From: Desulfobacter postgatei 2ac9
GTDB taxonomy: Bacteria > Desulfobacterota > Desulfobacteria > Desulfobacterales > Desulfobacteraceae
Length of the DNA stretch: 64,000 nucleotides
Reading direction: 5' to 3'
Assembly (NCBI RefSeq): GCF_000233695.2
Contig: NZ_CM001488.1
Span: 646,049 to 710,048, forward strand
Part shown: positions 8,609-16,773 of the stretch, piece after piece
Layout: each line of letters starts with the position of its first letter
Numbering within the stretch: the first letter of the stretch is position 1
The notes under the pieces: model-generated
The model's database searches: none
What the model saw: only the letters and a program-made list of their open reading frames with translations
Told to the model about the DNA's origin: nothing
Made by a program: the position numbers and the translations under genes

Positions 8609-9958
8609 ATGTACAAAAAACAAAATATATGGTTTGCAGCGGCTTACTGTGGGATTACTTTCCTGTGTGTTCTTTTGATGTCCGCGCTACCCGCCGGCGC
8701 GTCTTCCAAGGAAAATACCTTTAAACCGGATCAATTCATTGATCCCGAGACCTGTGGGGCATGCCACGATGAGATTATGGCCCAGTGGCAGGGTTCCATG
8801 CACAATCTTTCACATAAAGACCCGATTTATAACCGGGTGGCACAATTTTTTCGCCAGGGACTAACTGATGCAGGCCAGATTGAGGAGGCCGAGTCCTGCG
8901 TAAAGTGCCATACTCCGGTGGGATATATTACGGGTTTTCCGAAAAAACTGTCCGATGATCTATCCCAAACCGGGCAGATCCCTGCCCAGGGCATCCAGTG
9001 CGACTATTGCCACACGGCTGTGGATGTCACCCGGATGTATAATAACGGACTGGTTTTATCCCCGGGGCAGGGCGAGGATGATCCCGGTGTCAAGTTTGGT
9101 CCCTTTGACGATGCTGAACCTGATTTCCACGACGCTGCCTTTTCAAAGTTGCATACGGATTCAAAAATTTGCGGTACCTGCCACGATGTCAAACATGCGG
9201 TCTTTGGCACCGACCTTGAAACCACATACACGGAATGGAAAAACGGTCCGTATAACAGCCCTGATCCTGAAAAGCATGTTTCCTGCCAGGGATGCCACAT
9301 GTACCAGCGGCCCGGGGTGCCGGCCACAGGATCGACGCCGAGACCTGCCAACCCGGGTAGTGCGGCGGCAGATGCAAAACAGCGGCCCCATATCTTCACC
9401 CACGGTTTTGTGGGCGCCAACTCAGGTGTGCCGGAAATGTTTTCCGCCAAAGATAAATCGGTCATGGCTGTGGAACGTTTGACACATGCGGCAGATATTT
9501 TTCTGGTCATGATAGATAGTCACACGGCCCGGGTCGTTGTCACCAATACAGGTGCCGGCCACAGTTTACCCACAGGGGTAGGGGACCTGCGTCAGGTATG
9601 GATTGAAGTAACCTTGACGGACAGTGACGGAAAAGCCGTTTTTCAAACAGGTGTTCCCGATAAAAACAATGAATTGCCGGAAAACACTGTGATGTTTAAA
9701 ACCATTCTTGGAGACGGCGTTGGCAACCCGGTCATCAACATGGCCAAAGCAAAGGAAATTTTGTCCGACACCCGTATTCCTGTAGGAAAAAGTGCGGTCC
9801 ATTTATTTAATTTAAATACTACACCCCAAAAGGGATACACACTGACCGCACGGCTGATGTACCGGTCCATGCCGCAGAAAATTCTTAATCAGTTGCCCGG
9901 CGAGCCTCTCGGGCCTTTGCCGGTGGTGGAGATGGCTGCGGTACGAAAAGAATTTTAA
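8609..9958 (+). CDS. Periplasmic multihaem (five CXXCH) cytochrome c family protein
   Basis: 449-residue exported electron-transfer protein. Residues 1-32 form a signal peptide (hydrophobic core at about 8-28, cleavage near AGA-SS). Five CXXCH haem-binding motifs are at C49, C97, C131, C188 and C226 (CGACH, CVKCH, CDYCH, CGTCH, CQGCH), resembling the cytochrome c554-like arrangement. From about residue 290 a haem-free beta-rich domain follows, containing NTGAGHSLPTGVGD, as seen in several deltaproteobacterial multihaem proteins. It probably hands electrons between periplasmic or membrane redox partners; the partners are not in this window. The TAA stop overlaps the ATG of the next gene (TAATG), so the manganese exporter gene is co-translated. 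Confidence 0.9.
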   Translation: MYKKQNIWFAAAYCGITFLCVLLMSALPAGASSKENTFKPDQFIDPETCGACHDEIMAQWQGSMHNLSHKDPIYNRVAQFFRQGLTDAGQIEEAESCVKCHTPVGYITGFPKKLSDDLSQTGQIPAQGIQCDYCHTAVDVTRMYNNGLVLSPGQGEDDPGVKFGPFDDAEPDFHDAAFSKLHTDSKICGTCHDVKHAVFGTDLETTYTEWKNGPYNSPDPEKHVSCQGCHMYQRPGVPATGSTPRPANPGSAAADAKQRPHIFTHGFVGANSGVPEMFSAKDKSVMAVERLTHAADIFLVMIDSHTARVVVTNTGAGHSLPTGVGDLRQVWIEVTLTDSDGKAVFQTGVPDKNNELPENTVMFKTILGDGVGNPVINMAKAKEILSDTRIPVGKSAVHLFNLNTTPQKGYTLTARLMYRSMPQKILNQLPGEPLGPLPVVEMAAVRKEF

Positions 9959-10524
9959 TGCAGCTGTTTGATATTGTTGTTATAGCCATCGGACTGGCCA
10001 TGGATGCCTCGGCGGTCTCCATGGCTGCTGCGGCCTGCGGGTATACACAAGATCCGCGGGCCGTGTTCCGCCTGGTGTTTCATTTTGGTCTGTTCCAGTT
10101 CATGATGCCGGTGATCGGGTGGTTTCTGGGGACCGGATTTGTTTCATATGTCCGACCCGTGGACCACTGGATCGCTTTTGGCCTTCTGGCTTTTGTGGGC
10201 GGGCGCATGGCGTGGGAGGGTTTCTCCCACACCGAAGAGTGCCTTCACAGGGATCCTTCCAAGGGCCTGACCATGGTCATGCTCAGTGTTGCCACCAGTA
10301 TTGATGCCCTGGCCATCGGCCTGGGGCTGGCCGTGATGGATGTCAATATCTGGTACCCTTCAGCGCTTATTGGTATCATTACCTGTGCCATGTCCGTGGC
10401 CGCCATATACATCGGAAAACGCCTGGGGGCGGCGCTCGGCAGCAGAATGGAGATTGTAGGCGGAATAATTTTGATTGGTCTTGGCTTAAAAATTCTGATT
10501 CCCGCGCTTTTTGGAGCGGCTTAA
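9958..10524 (+). CDS. mntP: Putative manganese efflux pump MntP
   Basis: 188-residue membrane protein with six predicted helices in the two-fold repeat typical of MntP (DUF204). The conserved acidic motifs in helix 1 (GLAMDASAVS) and helix 4 (ATSIDALAIGLGLA) are both present; these aspartates are needed for metal export in the family. It would export Mn2+ from the cytoplasm. The start codon overlaps the stop of the cytochrome gene, an unusual pairing that suggests shared expression. I see no yybP-ykoY-type manganese riboswitch upstream. Confidence 0.92.
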   Translation: MQLFDIVVIAIGLAMDASAVSMAAAACGYTQDPRAVFRLVFHFGLFQFMMPVIGWFLGTGFVSYVRPVDHWIAFGLLAFVGGRMAWEGFSHTEECLHRDPSKGLTMVMLSVATSIDALAIGLGLAVMDVNIWYPSALIGIITCAMSVAAIYIGKRLGAALGSRMEIVGGIILIGLGLKILIPALFGAA

Positions 10525-10535
10525 TTTTTAAACAT

Positions 10536-11696
10536 ATGAAAACAACCCATAAACACTATATCTGCAATGCCGCAAAAATGGCTGCGGTGGCTGACCGCAG
10601 TGTCAGTCTTGTGGTGACATCGCCTCCTTATCCCATGATTGAGATGTGGGATGAAATTTTTAGCCGCCAGGACGCAAAAATAGAAAAGGCCCTTAAAAAA
10701 TCCGAGGGACTCCTTGCCTTTGAACTCATGCACCAGGTGCTGGATCGGGTCTGGAAAGAGGTATTCCGGGTACTTTCACCCGGTGGATTTGCCTGTATCA
10801 ATATCGGTGATGCCACGCGCACCCTGGGGGATAATTTTGCCCTTTACCCCAATCACGCCAGAATATTAAATGCGGCCCAGGCATTAGGATTCACGGCCTT
10901 GCCCTGCATATTATGGCGCAAGCAGACCAATGCGCCCAACAAGTTCATGGGATCTGGCATGCTGCCGGCCGGGGCCTATGTTACGTTAGAGCATGAATAT
11001 ATTCTTATTCTAAGAAAGGGGGGAAAACGCGAATTTACCTCTCCTGCCGCCAAGGAAAACCGGCGGCAAAGCGCATTGTTCTGGGAGGAACGAAACCAGT
11101 GGTTTTCAGACATCTGGATTGATCTTAAAGGCACCCGCCAGGCCATGGGAAAACAAAAGAACCGAACCCGCAGCGGCGCCTTCCCCTTTGAACTGGCCTA
11201 TCGCCTGATTAATATGTATTCCGTGAAACAGGATCTTGTTTTGGATCCGTTTCTGGGTACGGGCACCACAATACTTGCGGCCATGGCTGCAGGGCGCAAT
11301 TGTGCAGGATATGAAATCGACCCCACTCTTTTGGAAAATTTTTACGATAAATGTAATAATTCCCTTGACCAGTTTTCATCAGTCATTCAGCAACGCATAG
11401 ATCTTCATAATGAATTTGTCCAGGGGCGCCTGGACGCGGGAAAACCCATCAAGTATGAAAATACCCATTATGGGTTTCCCGTGATAACGAACCAGGAAAA
11501 AGAGATAGTATTCAGTATCCCGGTATCTGTTGAGCAACAGAATGATGAGAGTATGGTTGTCAATTATGCTCTCCCGTCTAAGGAAACCTCGAATGTCTTC
11601 GCTGCAGCCACAAAGACTGCAACTGTGGCCGGAACCTCTGGCGTAACCTCCCGGATGGACGGACTTTTATTTCCGGACTTTGACAAAAAGCGTTGA
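10536..11696 (+). CDS. Orphan DNA methyltransferase, beta-type motif order (probably N4-cytosine)
   Basis: 386-residue methyltransferase. The catalytic motif IV, TSPPY, is at residues 28-32, and the AdoMet-binding motif I region LDPFLGTGTTILAA lies far downstream at about 234-247, which is the order of beta-class enzymes. SPPY (rather than DPPY) favours N4-cytosine methylation, but N6-adenine cannot be excluded. The last 110 residues after the catalytic core have no recognisable motif. No restriction endonuclease gene is next to it, so it looks like a solitary methyltransferase. It starts 11 bases after mntP and may be in the same transcript. Confidence 0.85.
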   Translation: MKTTHKHYICNAAKMAAVADRSVSLVVTSPPYPMIEMWDEIFSRQDAKIEKALKKSEGLLAFELMHQVLDRVWKEVFRVLSPGGFACINIGDATRTLGDNFALYPNHARILNAAQALGFTALPCILWRKQTNAPNKFMGSGMLPAGAYVTLEHEYILILRKGGKREFTSPAAKENRRQSALFWEERNQWFSDIWIDLKGTRQAMGKQKNRTRSGAFPFELAYRLINMYSVKQDLVLDPFLGTGTTILAAMAAGRNCAGYEIDPTLLENFYDKCNNSLDQFSSVIQQRIDLHNEFVQGRLDAGKPIKYENTHYGFPVITNQEKEIVFSIPVSVEQQNDESMVVNYALPSKETSNVFAAATKTATVAGTSGVTSRMDGLLFPDFDKKR

Positions 11697-11755
11697 AAAC
11701 TTTTTTTTCAGTGTGTTATGAAATTAAAGTTTAAGATAACAACGGAGCTTAATCT

Positions 11756-12229
11756 ATGGAACTAAAAGTACATCAGGAAAAAATCATAAAACAATTGATC
11801 ATGCAGGAAGAAATGCTTTCAAAACTGTACGGATATTTTTCTGTACAATTCCCTGAATACAGTAAATTTTGGGATCGCTTGTCAAAAGAGGAATACAGGC
11901 ACGCAAGATTGATTCAAAAATTGTTGGTTGCCGCTAAAAGAGGGAAAATCATCTTTGATGAAGGCAAAATAACGACATATAGTCTGAACGCATTCATCTC
12001 ACGACTCGAACAGATTCTGCAGAAAGCTGAAAATGTTGAATATAACATAAAAACAGCCTTGATATGTGCAGTGGATTATGAAAATTCCCTGATTGAAAAA
12101 AATGTATTCACCCATTTCGATTCACTGAGTGATAACGTAAAAGGCACATTGAAAATTCTTCACTCAGAGACAATGGATCATATCGAGTCAATCAAGAAAG
12201 TTCAGAAATCCGTGGCGGAAAACAGTTAA
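11756..12229 (+). CDS. Ferritin-like/rubrerythrin-type helical protein
   Basis: 157-residue all-helical protein. Residues 45-53 (SKEEYRHAR) and about 140-147 (SETMDHIES) have the Glu-x-x-His pattern of the di-iron site of ferritin-like and rubrerythrin domains, and further glutamates in the other helices could complete the site. There is no rubredoxin domain. A role in peroxide or iron handling is inferred from the family, and the thiol peroxidase gene 300 bases downstream would suit that. It has its own ribosome-binding site (CGGAG). Confidence 0.6.
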   Translation: MELKVHQEKIIKQLIMQEEMLSKLYGYFSVQFPEYSKFWDRLSKEEYRHARLIQKLLVAAKRGKIIFDEGKITTYSLNAFISRLEQILQKAENVEYNIKTALICAVDYENSLIEKNVFTHFDSLSDNVKGTLKILHSETMDHIESIKKVQKSVAENS

Positions 12230-12551
12230 TCCAGGCTGTTTGTCAAATCAGACACGGTCTGCCATTTCACTGAACGATTTGCCCAGGTTTACTATGGGCG
12301 GATAAGCTTTCCAGAAACCTGCATTTTTCCTCAAATCAGGCAAACTCGAATCAACACCCATACCGCGGTCCCGGCCGTTATAAAAAGTGCGTCTGCATCT
12401 TTCATTTATGCGGCTTGGTAAACTTGAAATAACACAGAACGCCATTATTCTTTACAAATGGACGGGATGGCGGATATTATAATACATAATTTCCCAGGTC
12501 GATATTTGATCATTTAAACAAGACGCGTGAAACCAAAAAAGGAGAACATTT
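12230..12551. other. Intergenic region before tpx
   Basis: About 320 bases without a firm gene. The minus strand holds a 65-codon ORF (12248-12445) ending in a peptide rich in aromatic residues (segment GFWKAYPPIVNLGKSF) that reads as if it once coded, but it has no ribosome-binding site and I do not call it a gene. The strong ribosome-binding site AAGGAGA for tpx lies at the right end. Confidence 0.3.
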
Positions 12552-13052
12552 ATGGGATCTATTACACTTGGCGGAAATCCGGTAACTTTGGCAGGTACTT
12601 TTCCGAAAACCGGTGAAAAGGCAAAAGATTTTAACCTGGTGGGACAGGATTTGTCAGAGGTCAAACTCTCTGCGTATGCCGGTAAACAGGTGGTGCTCAA
12701 CATTTTTCCAAGCCTTGACACCCCCATATGCGCCACAGCTATTCGTAAATTCAATGAAACAGCCGGTACCAAAGATAATACGGTTGTCCTTTGTATCTCA
12801 GGGGATCTGCCCTTTGCCCACAAACGGTTCTGCGTTGCCGAAGGCATTGAGAATGTTGTGACCGCGTCTGCCTTCCGTAATCCGCAGTTTGCCCTTGACT
12901 ATGGTGTGGCCATGCAGGACGGCCCGCTGGCCGGCCTTACTGCCCGGGCCGTTGTTGTTCTAAATACGGCCGGTGAGGTGGTTTATGCCCAGCTTGTCCC
13001 TGAGATTAAACAGGAACCTGATTATGAATCTGCGCTGGCTGCCCTGTCGTAA
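12552..13052 (+). CDS. tpx: Thiol peroxidase Tpx (atypical 2-Cys peroxiredoxin)
   Basis: Reduces hydrogen peroxide and lipid hydroperoxides in the cytoplasm, using thioredoxin as reductant. The length of 166 residues and the segment [17 protein letters not shown] with peroxidatic C60 are typical, and the resolving cysteine is C94 in [10 protein letters not shown]81 is additional. The Thr-x-x-Cys active-site pattern and downstream arginine are present. A strong ribosome-binding site AAGGAGA precedes the ATG. It fits an anaerobe defending against oxygen exposure together with the neighbouring ferritin-like protein. Confidence 0.96.
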   Translation: MGSITLGGNPVTLAGTFPKTGEKAKDFNLVGQDLSEVKLSAYAGKQVVLNIFPSLDTPICATAIRKFNETAGTKDNTVVLCISGDLPFAHKRFCVAEGIENVVTASAFRNPQFALDYGVAMQDGPLAGLTARAVVVLNTAGEVVYAQLVPEIKQEPDYESALAALS

Positions 13053-13076
13053 TCGGTGAAAAAATAGAACGGGTAA

Positions 13077-13114
13077 CCATCCGGAAAAAGCTGAAATAAG
13101 AATTTTTCGGATGG
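13077..13114. terminator. Hairpin after tpx
   Basis: Arms CCATCCGGAAAAA (13077-13089) and TTTTTCGGATGG (13103-13114) pair with a single bulged base around a 13-base loop, 25 bases after the tpx stop. The five T's are inside the right arm, so it is a plausible but not classic terminator. Confidence 0.5.
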
Positions 13115-13202
13115 GCTAATCAATACCTTATGTTTTGTTGTGGGTTGAGCCTAGGTGATAGACCAGGGCCAGCCCATGGCTGTTATAGGAGAGGCGTTTA
13201 AA

Positions 13203-13991
13203 ATGTGTAAAAAAAGAATCAGCGTTTCAGCCGTAACTATGGTTTTTGCCTTTGTTCTGGGGTTTCAGGCACCTACTTTGGCCGGAAATTCTCTGCTGGA
13301 CCAGGGCGCTTCATTGATTAAATCCATGGACAAGAGCGGCAGTAGTGAAAGCAGTGACAGTTCTGATGGTTCCAGTTCAAGCGCCGGCACTCTGACCAGC
13401 AGCGAAATCATTTCCGGTCTTAAGGAAGCGCTGGAAACAGGCGCCGGAACCGTTGTCAGCCGGTTGGGCACTGAAAACGGGTTTAATTCCGATTCCAGCA
13501 TTCATATCCCTTTGCCTTCCTATCTTTCCAAGGCGCAGACCTTGATGGATAAGCCCGGGCTGGGGTCCTATGCAAAAGATCTGGAACTGAAACTGAATCG
13601 GGCTGCCGAGGCGGCTACTCCCAAGGCCAAGGCATTGTTTTTAAATGCCATTTCCCAGATGTCCTTTGATGATGCCACAAGTATTCTGAATGGCGCAGAT
13701 GATGCCGCTACCCAGTATTTCAAGGAAAAAACCTCTGACGATCTCACCGAGGCCTTTACCCCGGTGATAGAGAATACCCTCGAAGAGATCGGGGCAGTTC
13801 AATCCTATAACCAGATGATGGGAAAGTATAAATCCCTGCCCCTGGTTCCCGATGTAAAGGGCAATCTGGTTGATTATACTGTTGAAGAAGCCCTGGACGG
13901 CATTTTTTATTATCTGGCAAAGGAAGAAAAGGCTATCCGGGAGAATCCGGCGAAGCAGACTACAGCATTGTTAAAAAAATTATTTAACTGA
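13203..13991 (+). CDS. Exported DUF4197 family protein
   Basis: 262 residues from the ATG at 13203, which follows AGGAG at 13187-13191. An upstream ATG at 13155 in the same frame would put 16 residues in front of the signal peptide and is not chosen. Residues 1-27 form a signal peptide ending near LAG-N. A low-complexity Ser/Gly/Asp stretch at about residues 40-65 links it to the conserved helical DUF4197 domain, which contains MSFDDATSILNGADDAATQYF and the C-terminal segments EIGAVQSYNQMM and DYTVEEALDG. The family is periplasmic or lipoprotein-like and has no known function. It is a single gene 24 bases ahead of the beta-CASP nuclease gene. Confidence 0.85.
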   Translation: MCKKRISVSAVTMVFAFVLGFQAPTLAGNSLLDQGASLIKSMDKSGSSESSDSSDGSSSSAGTLTSSEIISGLKEALETGAGTVVSRLGTENGFNSDSSIHIPLPSYLSKAQTLMDKPGLGSYAKDLELKLNRAAEAATPKAKALFLNAISQMSFDDATSILNGADDAATQYFKEKTSDDLTEAFTPVIENTLEEIGAVQSYNQMMGKYKSLPLVPDVKGNLVDYTVEEALDGIFYYLAKEEKAIRENPAKQTTALLKKLFN

Positions 13992-14015
13992 TTATTTGGA
14001 TAAAGGGACGAATCT

Positions 14016-15599
14016 ATGGTTGAAGTTGGATTTTTCGGAGCGGCAGGCGAGGTGACCGGATCCATGCATATGCTGGATACAGGCGTTGATAAGATTTTAT
14101 TGGACTGCGGCATGTTCCAGGGCCGAAGAAAGGAGAGCCGGGAGAAAAATGAGAATTTTCCCATAAACCGGTCACAAATCACCAATATGGTTCTTTCCCA
14201 CGCACACATTGATCATTCCGGCCGGATTCCGCTGTTGACAAAAGAGGGGTTTTCCGGCCGGATCATCACCACCCGCCCCACTAAAGACGCTTTGGATTAC
14301 ATGCTTTTGGACTCAGGGCATATCCAGGAATCGGATGCCCTGTATCTTAACTATAAATCCCTGCGCTCGTTTCTGTATCAGGCTGAGCAGTCCAAAACCA
14401 AACATCAGATTTCCAACAAGGAAAAAGCCAGGATCAAAAACTTGCTGAAAACAAGTCCCCATGAACTCAATGTGGAGGCCATTGCCGCACTTCACAAGGA
14501 GTACGGTCTTGATATGGTGACGCCGCTGTATACTCAGGAAGATGCTATGGAGTCCCTTTCTTTTATTGATGGATATCCTTTTGGCTCGGAGGTGATGATC
14601 GGTACGGGAACCACTGTGAAATTTTATGTGGCTGGTCATATCCTCGGGTCTGCCTTTTCTCTGATTACTGTGAACCCGGAAAACGGCGGCAAACCCCTTA
14701 AGATACTTTTTACCGGTGATGTCGGCCGGTTTGAAAAACCCATTTTAAAAGATCCCACCCTGGAATTTGATGAAGAGGACAGGGAGATTGACTTGATGAT
14801 CATTGAAAGTACCTACGGGGACCGAGATCATTCCCCGGTAGCGGATCTTTCCGGCCAACTTAAAGACACCCTTATGCGGACAATTGACCGGGGGGGCGCT
14901 CTTCTGATTCCTTCTTTTGCCTTTGGCAGAACCCAGGAGCTTATTTACATTCTTCACCAGTTGTATGACTCAGGCACTGTTCCCAAAGTGCCTGTTTATG
15001 TGGACAGTCCTCTGGCATCAAATATCACAAAGGTCTTTGGAGAACATCCGGAAACCTATGATAAGGAAACCCATAAAATATTTTTGGAAAAGGGTATCAA
15101 TCCCTTTTATTTTAAAAATATTAAATTTGTTGAGTCCGTGGAGGAGTCCATGCGCGTCACCCAGGATAACACCCCGCACATCGTGATCTCGGCATCAGGC
15201 ATGTGTGAGGCGGGCCGGATTCTTCATCACCTGCGTTATAAGATCCATAATCCCAAACATACCATCCTGATGGTGGGGTATATGGCCAACCACACCCTGG
15301 GTCGGCGTATTGAAGAACTGGGTCTGCAGGAAAACAGGACCGCAGACAAGGCACCGGAAGTCAAAATTTTGGGGAAATCCTACCCTTTAAGGGCACATGT
15401 GGAAAAAATCGGCGGGTTTTCCGCCCATGCAGACCGCCATGAACTGATGAAGGTGGTTGCCGGATCGAATCTTCGGGTGAAAAACATTGCCGTTGTCCAC
15501 GGTGAAGCTGAACAAAGCCAAGCCTTTGCTCGTCGCCTCAACGAAAAAGGATATAATGCCTTTATTCCCAAACCTGGCGACAGGTTTAAATTAAAGTAA
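14016..15599 (+). CDS. Metallo-beta-lactamase/beta-CASP/RMMBL nuclease family protein
   Basis: 527-residue member of the beta-CASP group of RNA (or DNA) processing nucleases related to CPSF73. The zinc-binding motif SHAHIDHSG is at residues 61-69, further ligands are expected at the AGHILGSAF and FTGDVGRF segments, and the beta-CASP insert follows (PSFAFGRTQELIY). The C-terminal RMMBL part has HTILMVGYMA and the last histidine motif GGFSAHADRHEL. An insertion of about 70 residues after the first zinc motif (about 115-185) is lysine-rich. It probably cleaves or trims RNA in the cytoplasm; the specific substrate is unknown. Confidence 0.88.
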   Translation: MVEVGFFGAAGEVTGSMHMLDTGVDKILLDCGMFQGRRKESREKNENFPINRSQITNMVLSHAHIDHSGRIPLLTKEGFSGRIITTRPTKDALDYMLLDSGHIQESDALYLNYKSLRSFLYQAEQSKTKHQISNKEKARIKNLLKTSPHELNVEAIAALHKEYGLDMVTPLYTQEDAMESLSFIDGYPFGSEVMIGTGTTVKFYVAGHILGSAFSLITVNPENGGKPLKILFTGDVGRFEKPILKDPTLEFDEEDREIDLMIIESTYGDRDHSPVADLSGQLKDTLMRTIDRGGALLIPSFAFGRTQELIYILHQLYDSGTVPKVPVYVDSPLASNITKVFGEHPETYDKETHKIFLEKGINPFYFKNIKFVESVEESMRVTQDNTPHIVISASGMCEAGRILHHLRYKIHNPKHTILMVGYMANHTLGRRIEELGLQENRTADKAPEVKILGKSYPLRAHVEKIGGFSAHADRHELMKVVAGSNLRVKNIAVVHGEAEQSQAFARRLNEKGYNAFIPKPGDRFKLK

Positions 15600-15651
15600 T
15601 GATTTTGGTTCCAGGAATTCTTTTTTTGAACCGATGGTTACAACAGTGTTC

Positions 15652-15684
15652 GGCACGGCAGAATAGTATCTCTTCTGTCGTGCC
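15652..15684. terminator. Convergent terminator between the beta-CASP gene and the flagellar block
   Basis: A 12-bp stem (arms 15652-15663 and 15673-15684, one G-T pair) with a 9-base loop sits between two converging genes. It probably serves both strands. Confidence 0.6.
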
Positions 15685-15689
15685 TGAAA

Positions 15690-16325
15690 TTATCCCCGTT
15701 TTTTAAAGGCCAGGCGTTCGCTGATTTTTGCGGCTTTTTCCTTCTCCACAAAAGCCAGGATCTGGGAGGCGGACACCTCGCGCATTCTTAAGAATATTTC
15801 ATAGGCAACAGAAAGTTCCATCTTATTGACAATTTCTGCAGCCGCTTTGGGTTTCATGCTGGCATACATTTTCACCAGACGATTCATTTTTGCCTCAAAT
15901 GCGGCATCTTCTTCCCGTTCTTTTGCTGTTTTCTTCTTTTCAAGTCGTGCCATATCCTCTTCAATCTGCTTTTTCAAGGCCGTCAGAGAGGCCAGTTTTT
16001 CGTCAATCTGGGCTTCGTAGGTCTCCAGGTCCTTTTTTTCTTTGGCAAGTTTTTCACTGGCCTCAGCCACGGCTTTTTTTTTATCTTCAAGGCCCTGGAG
16101 AACGACCTTGGCAGGGTCTGGACACTCTGGACACTCCGGGCACTCCGGGCATGGTGAAGATACTTCTTCCTCTTTTTCACCGTCAGCCGGTGCCTTTTCC
16201 GGTTTATCTTCTGCCCAAACCGATGCGGGTTGCTCCTCATGTATATATGAAATACCAATAAAGGCTGCCGTTACCAAAAGCAGACTGACCAAAAGTCCGC
16301 TTATCCAGCGTTTAAATGCGTTCAT
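15690..16325 (-). CDS. MotE-like flagellar motor chaperone family protein with Cys-Pro-Glu repeat
   Basis: 211 residues. An N-terminal membrane anchor lies at about residues 8-28, then an acidic linker with a CPE repeat (CPECPECPECPD at about 59-70), then a long coiled coil at about 75-150, then a C-terminal domain similar to the MgtE N-terminal fold (MNRLVKMYASMKPKAAAEI). That architecture matches MotE, which assists the stator protein MotC in the periplasm, and its place at the end of the flgB-fliJ operon supports this. The cysteine-rich repeat is unusual for the family and is encoded by 9-bp tandem units. Its start overlaps the fliJ region by 14 bases. The protein is probably anchored and periplasmic. 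Confidence 0.75.
   Translation of the reverse strand: MNAFKRWISGLLVSLLLVTAAFIGISYIHEEQPASVWAEDKPEKAPADGEKEEEVSSPCPECPECPECPDPAKVVLQGLEDKKKAVAEASEKLAKEKKDLETYEAQIDEKLASLTALKKQIEEDMARLEKKKTAKEREEDAAFEAKMNRLVKMYASMKPKAAAEIVNKMELSVAYEIFLRMREVSASQILAFVEKEKAAKISERLAFKKRG
16117..16152. repeat. Four 9-bp tandem units encoding Cys-Pro-Glu
   Basis: Four consecutive 9-mers (TCTGGACAC, TCTGGACAC, TCCGGGCAC, TCCGGGCAT on the plus strand) lie inside the MotE-like gene and on the minus strand encode the CPE repeat. The unit length is a multiple of three, so copy-number changes would keep the frame. Confidence 0.85.
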
Positions 16326-16770
16326 TGTTCACCTTCCTGGCCGTTCTCAAAGATGTGATTTCATCCAGGTTCTTTTGCTCTTCCCGGAGCATTTTATGGG
16401 TATATTCCCGGGCCTGTTTTTCCCGTAAGCGCTCCAGGGCTTTTTTTTCAATGGTTCTCTGTTTAAGGGCCTCCCGCTTGTCGTCCAGAATCTTTTCAAG
16501 TTCGGTTTTTCTGGTGTGTTCAAGCATGATCATCTAATCAACCGCTGTAATAAATTGCCTGTACCGGTTGAATTGACCTGCACCCATCCCTTTTTCCACC
16601 AGGGCGTCAAGCTGGTCCGTTGCCGTTATTCTGTCATTTTGCAACTCCGCTATATGCTGTTCACAGGCCAGGAGATCGCCCACAGCCTGTGCCATTGACT
16701 GCTTGGCGACCTGCTCAAGATGCCGTTTATACTTTAAAAGGCTTTGCAGTCTGAACTGAAATTTTTTCAT
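16312..16770 (-). pseudogene. fliJ: FliJ, flagellar export chaperone, interrupted by one in-frame TAG
   Basis: The minus-strand ORF 16534-16770 (78 residues, starting MKKFQFRLQSLLKYKRHLEQ) and the ORF 16312-16533 (73 residues) lie in the same frame and are separated only by a TAG at 16534-16536. The second ORF's ATG is the next codon. Read through, they give a 152-codon coiled-coil protein, the normal size of FliJ. The gene lies immediately after fliI, where fliJ belongs. FliJ is the stalk-like partner of the FliI ATPase that couples it to the export gate. The TAG could derive from CAG (Gln) by a single change. Alternatives are reinitiation at the adjacent ATG to make two pieces, suppression of the amber codon, or a sequencing error. 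Both halves keep good coding character, so the event must be recent if it is a mutation. Confidence 0.85.
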
Positions 16771-16773
16771 GGC

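Noticed and set aside
16534-16536. TAG in fliJ read as pyrrolysine
   Set aside because: TAG is the normal stop of at least pilZ (29466) and fumC (53713-53715), and no pyl genes are in the window. It is kept only as one possibility, not as a call.
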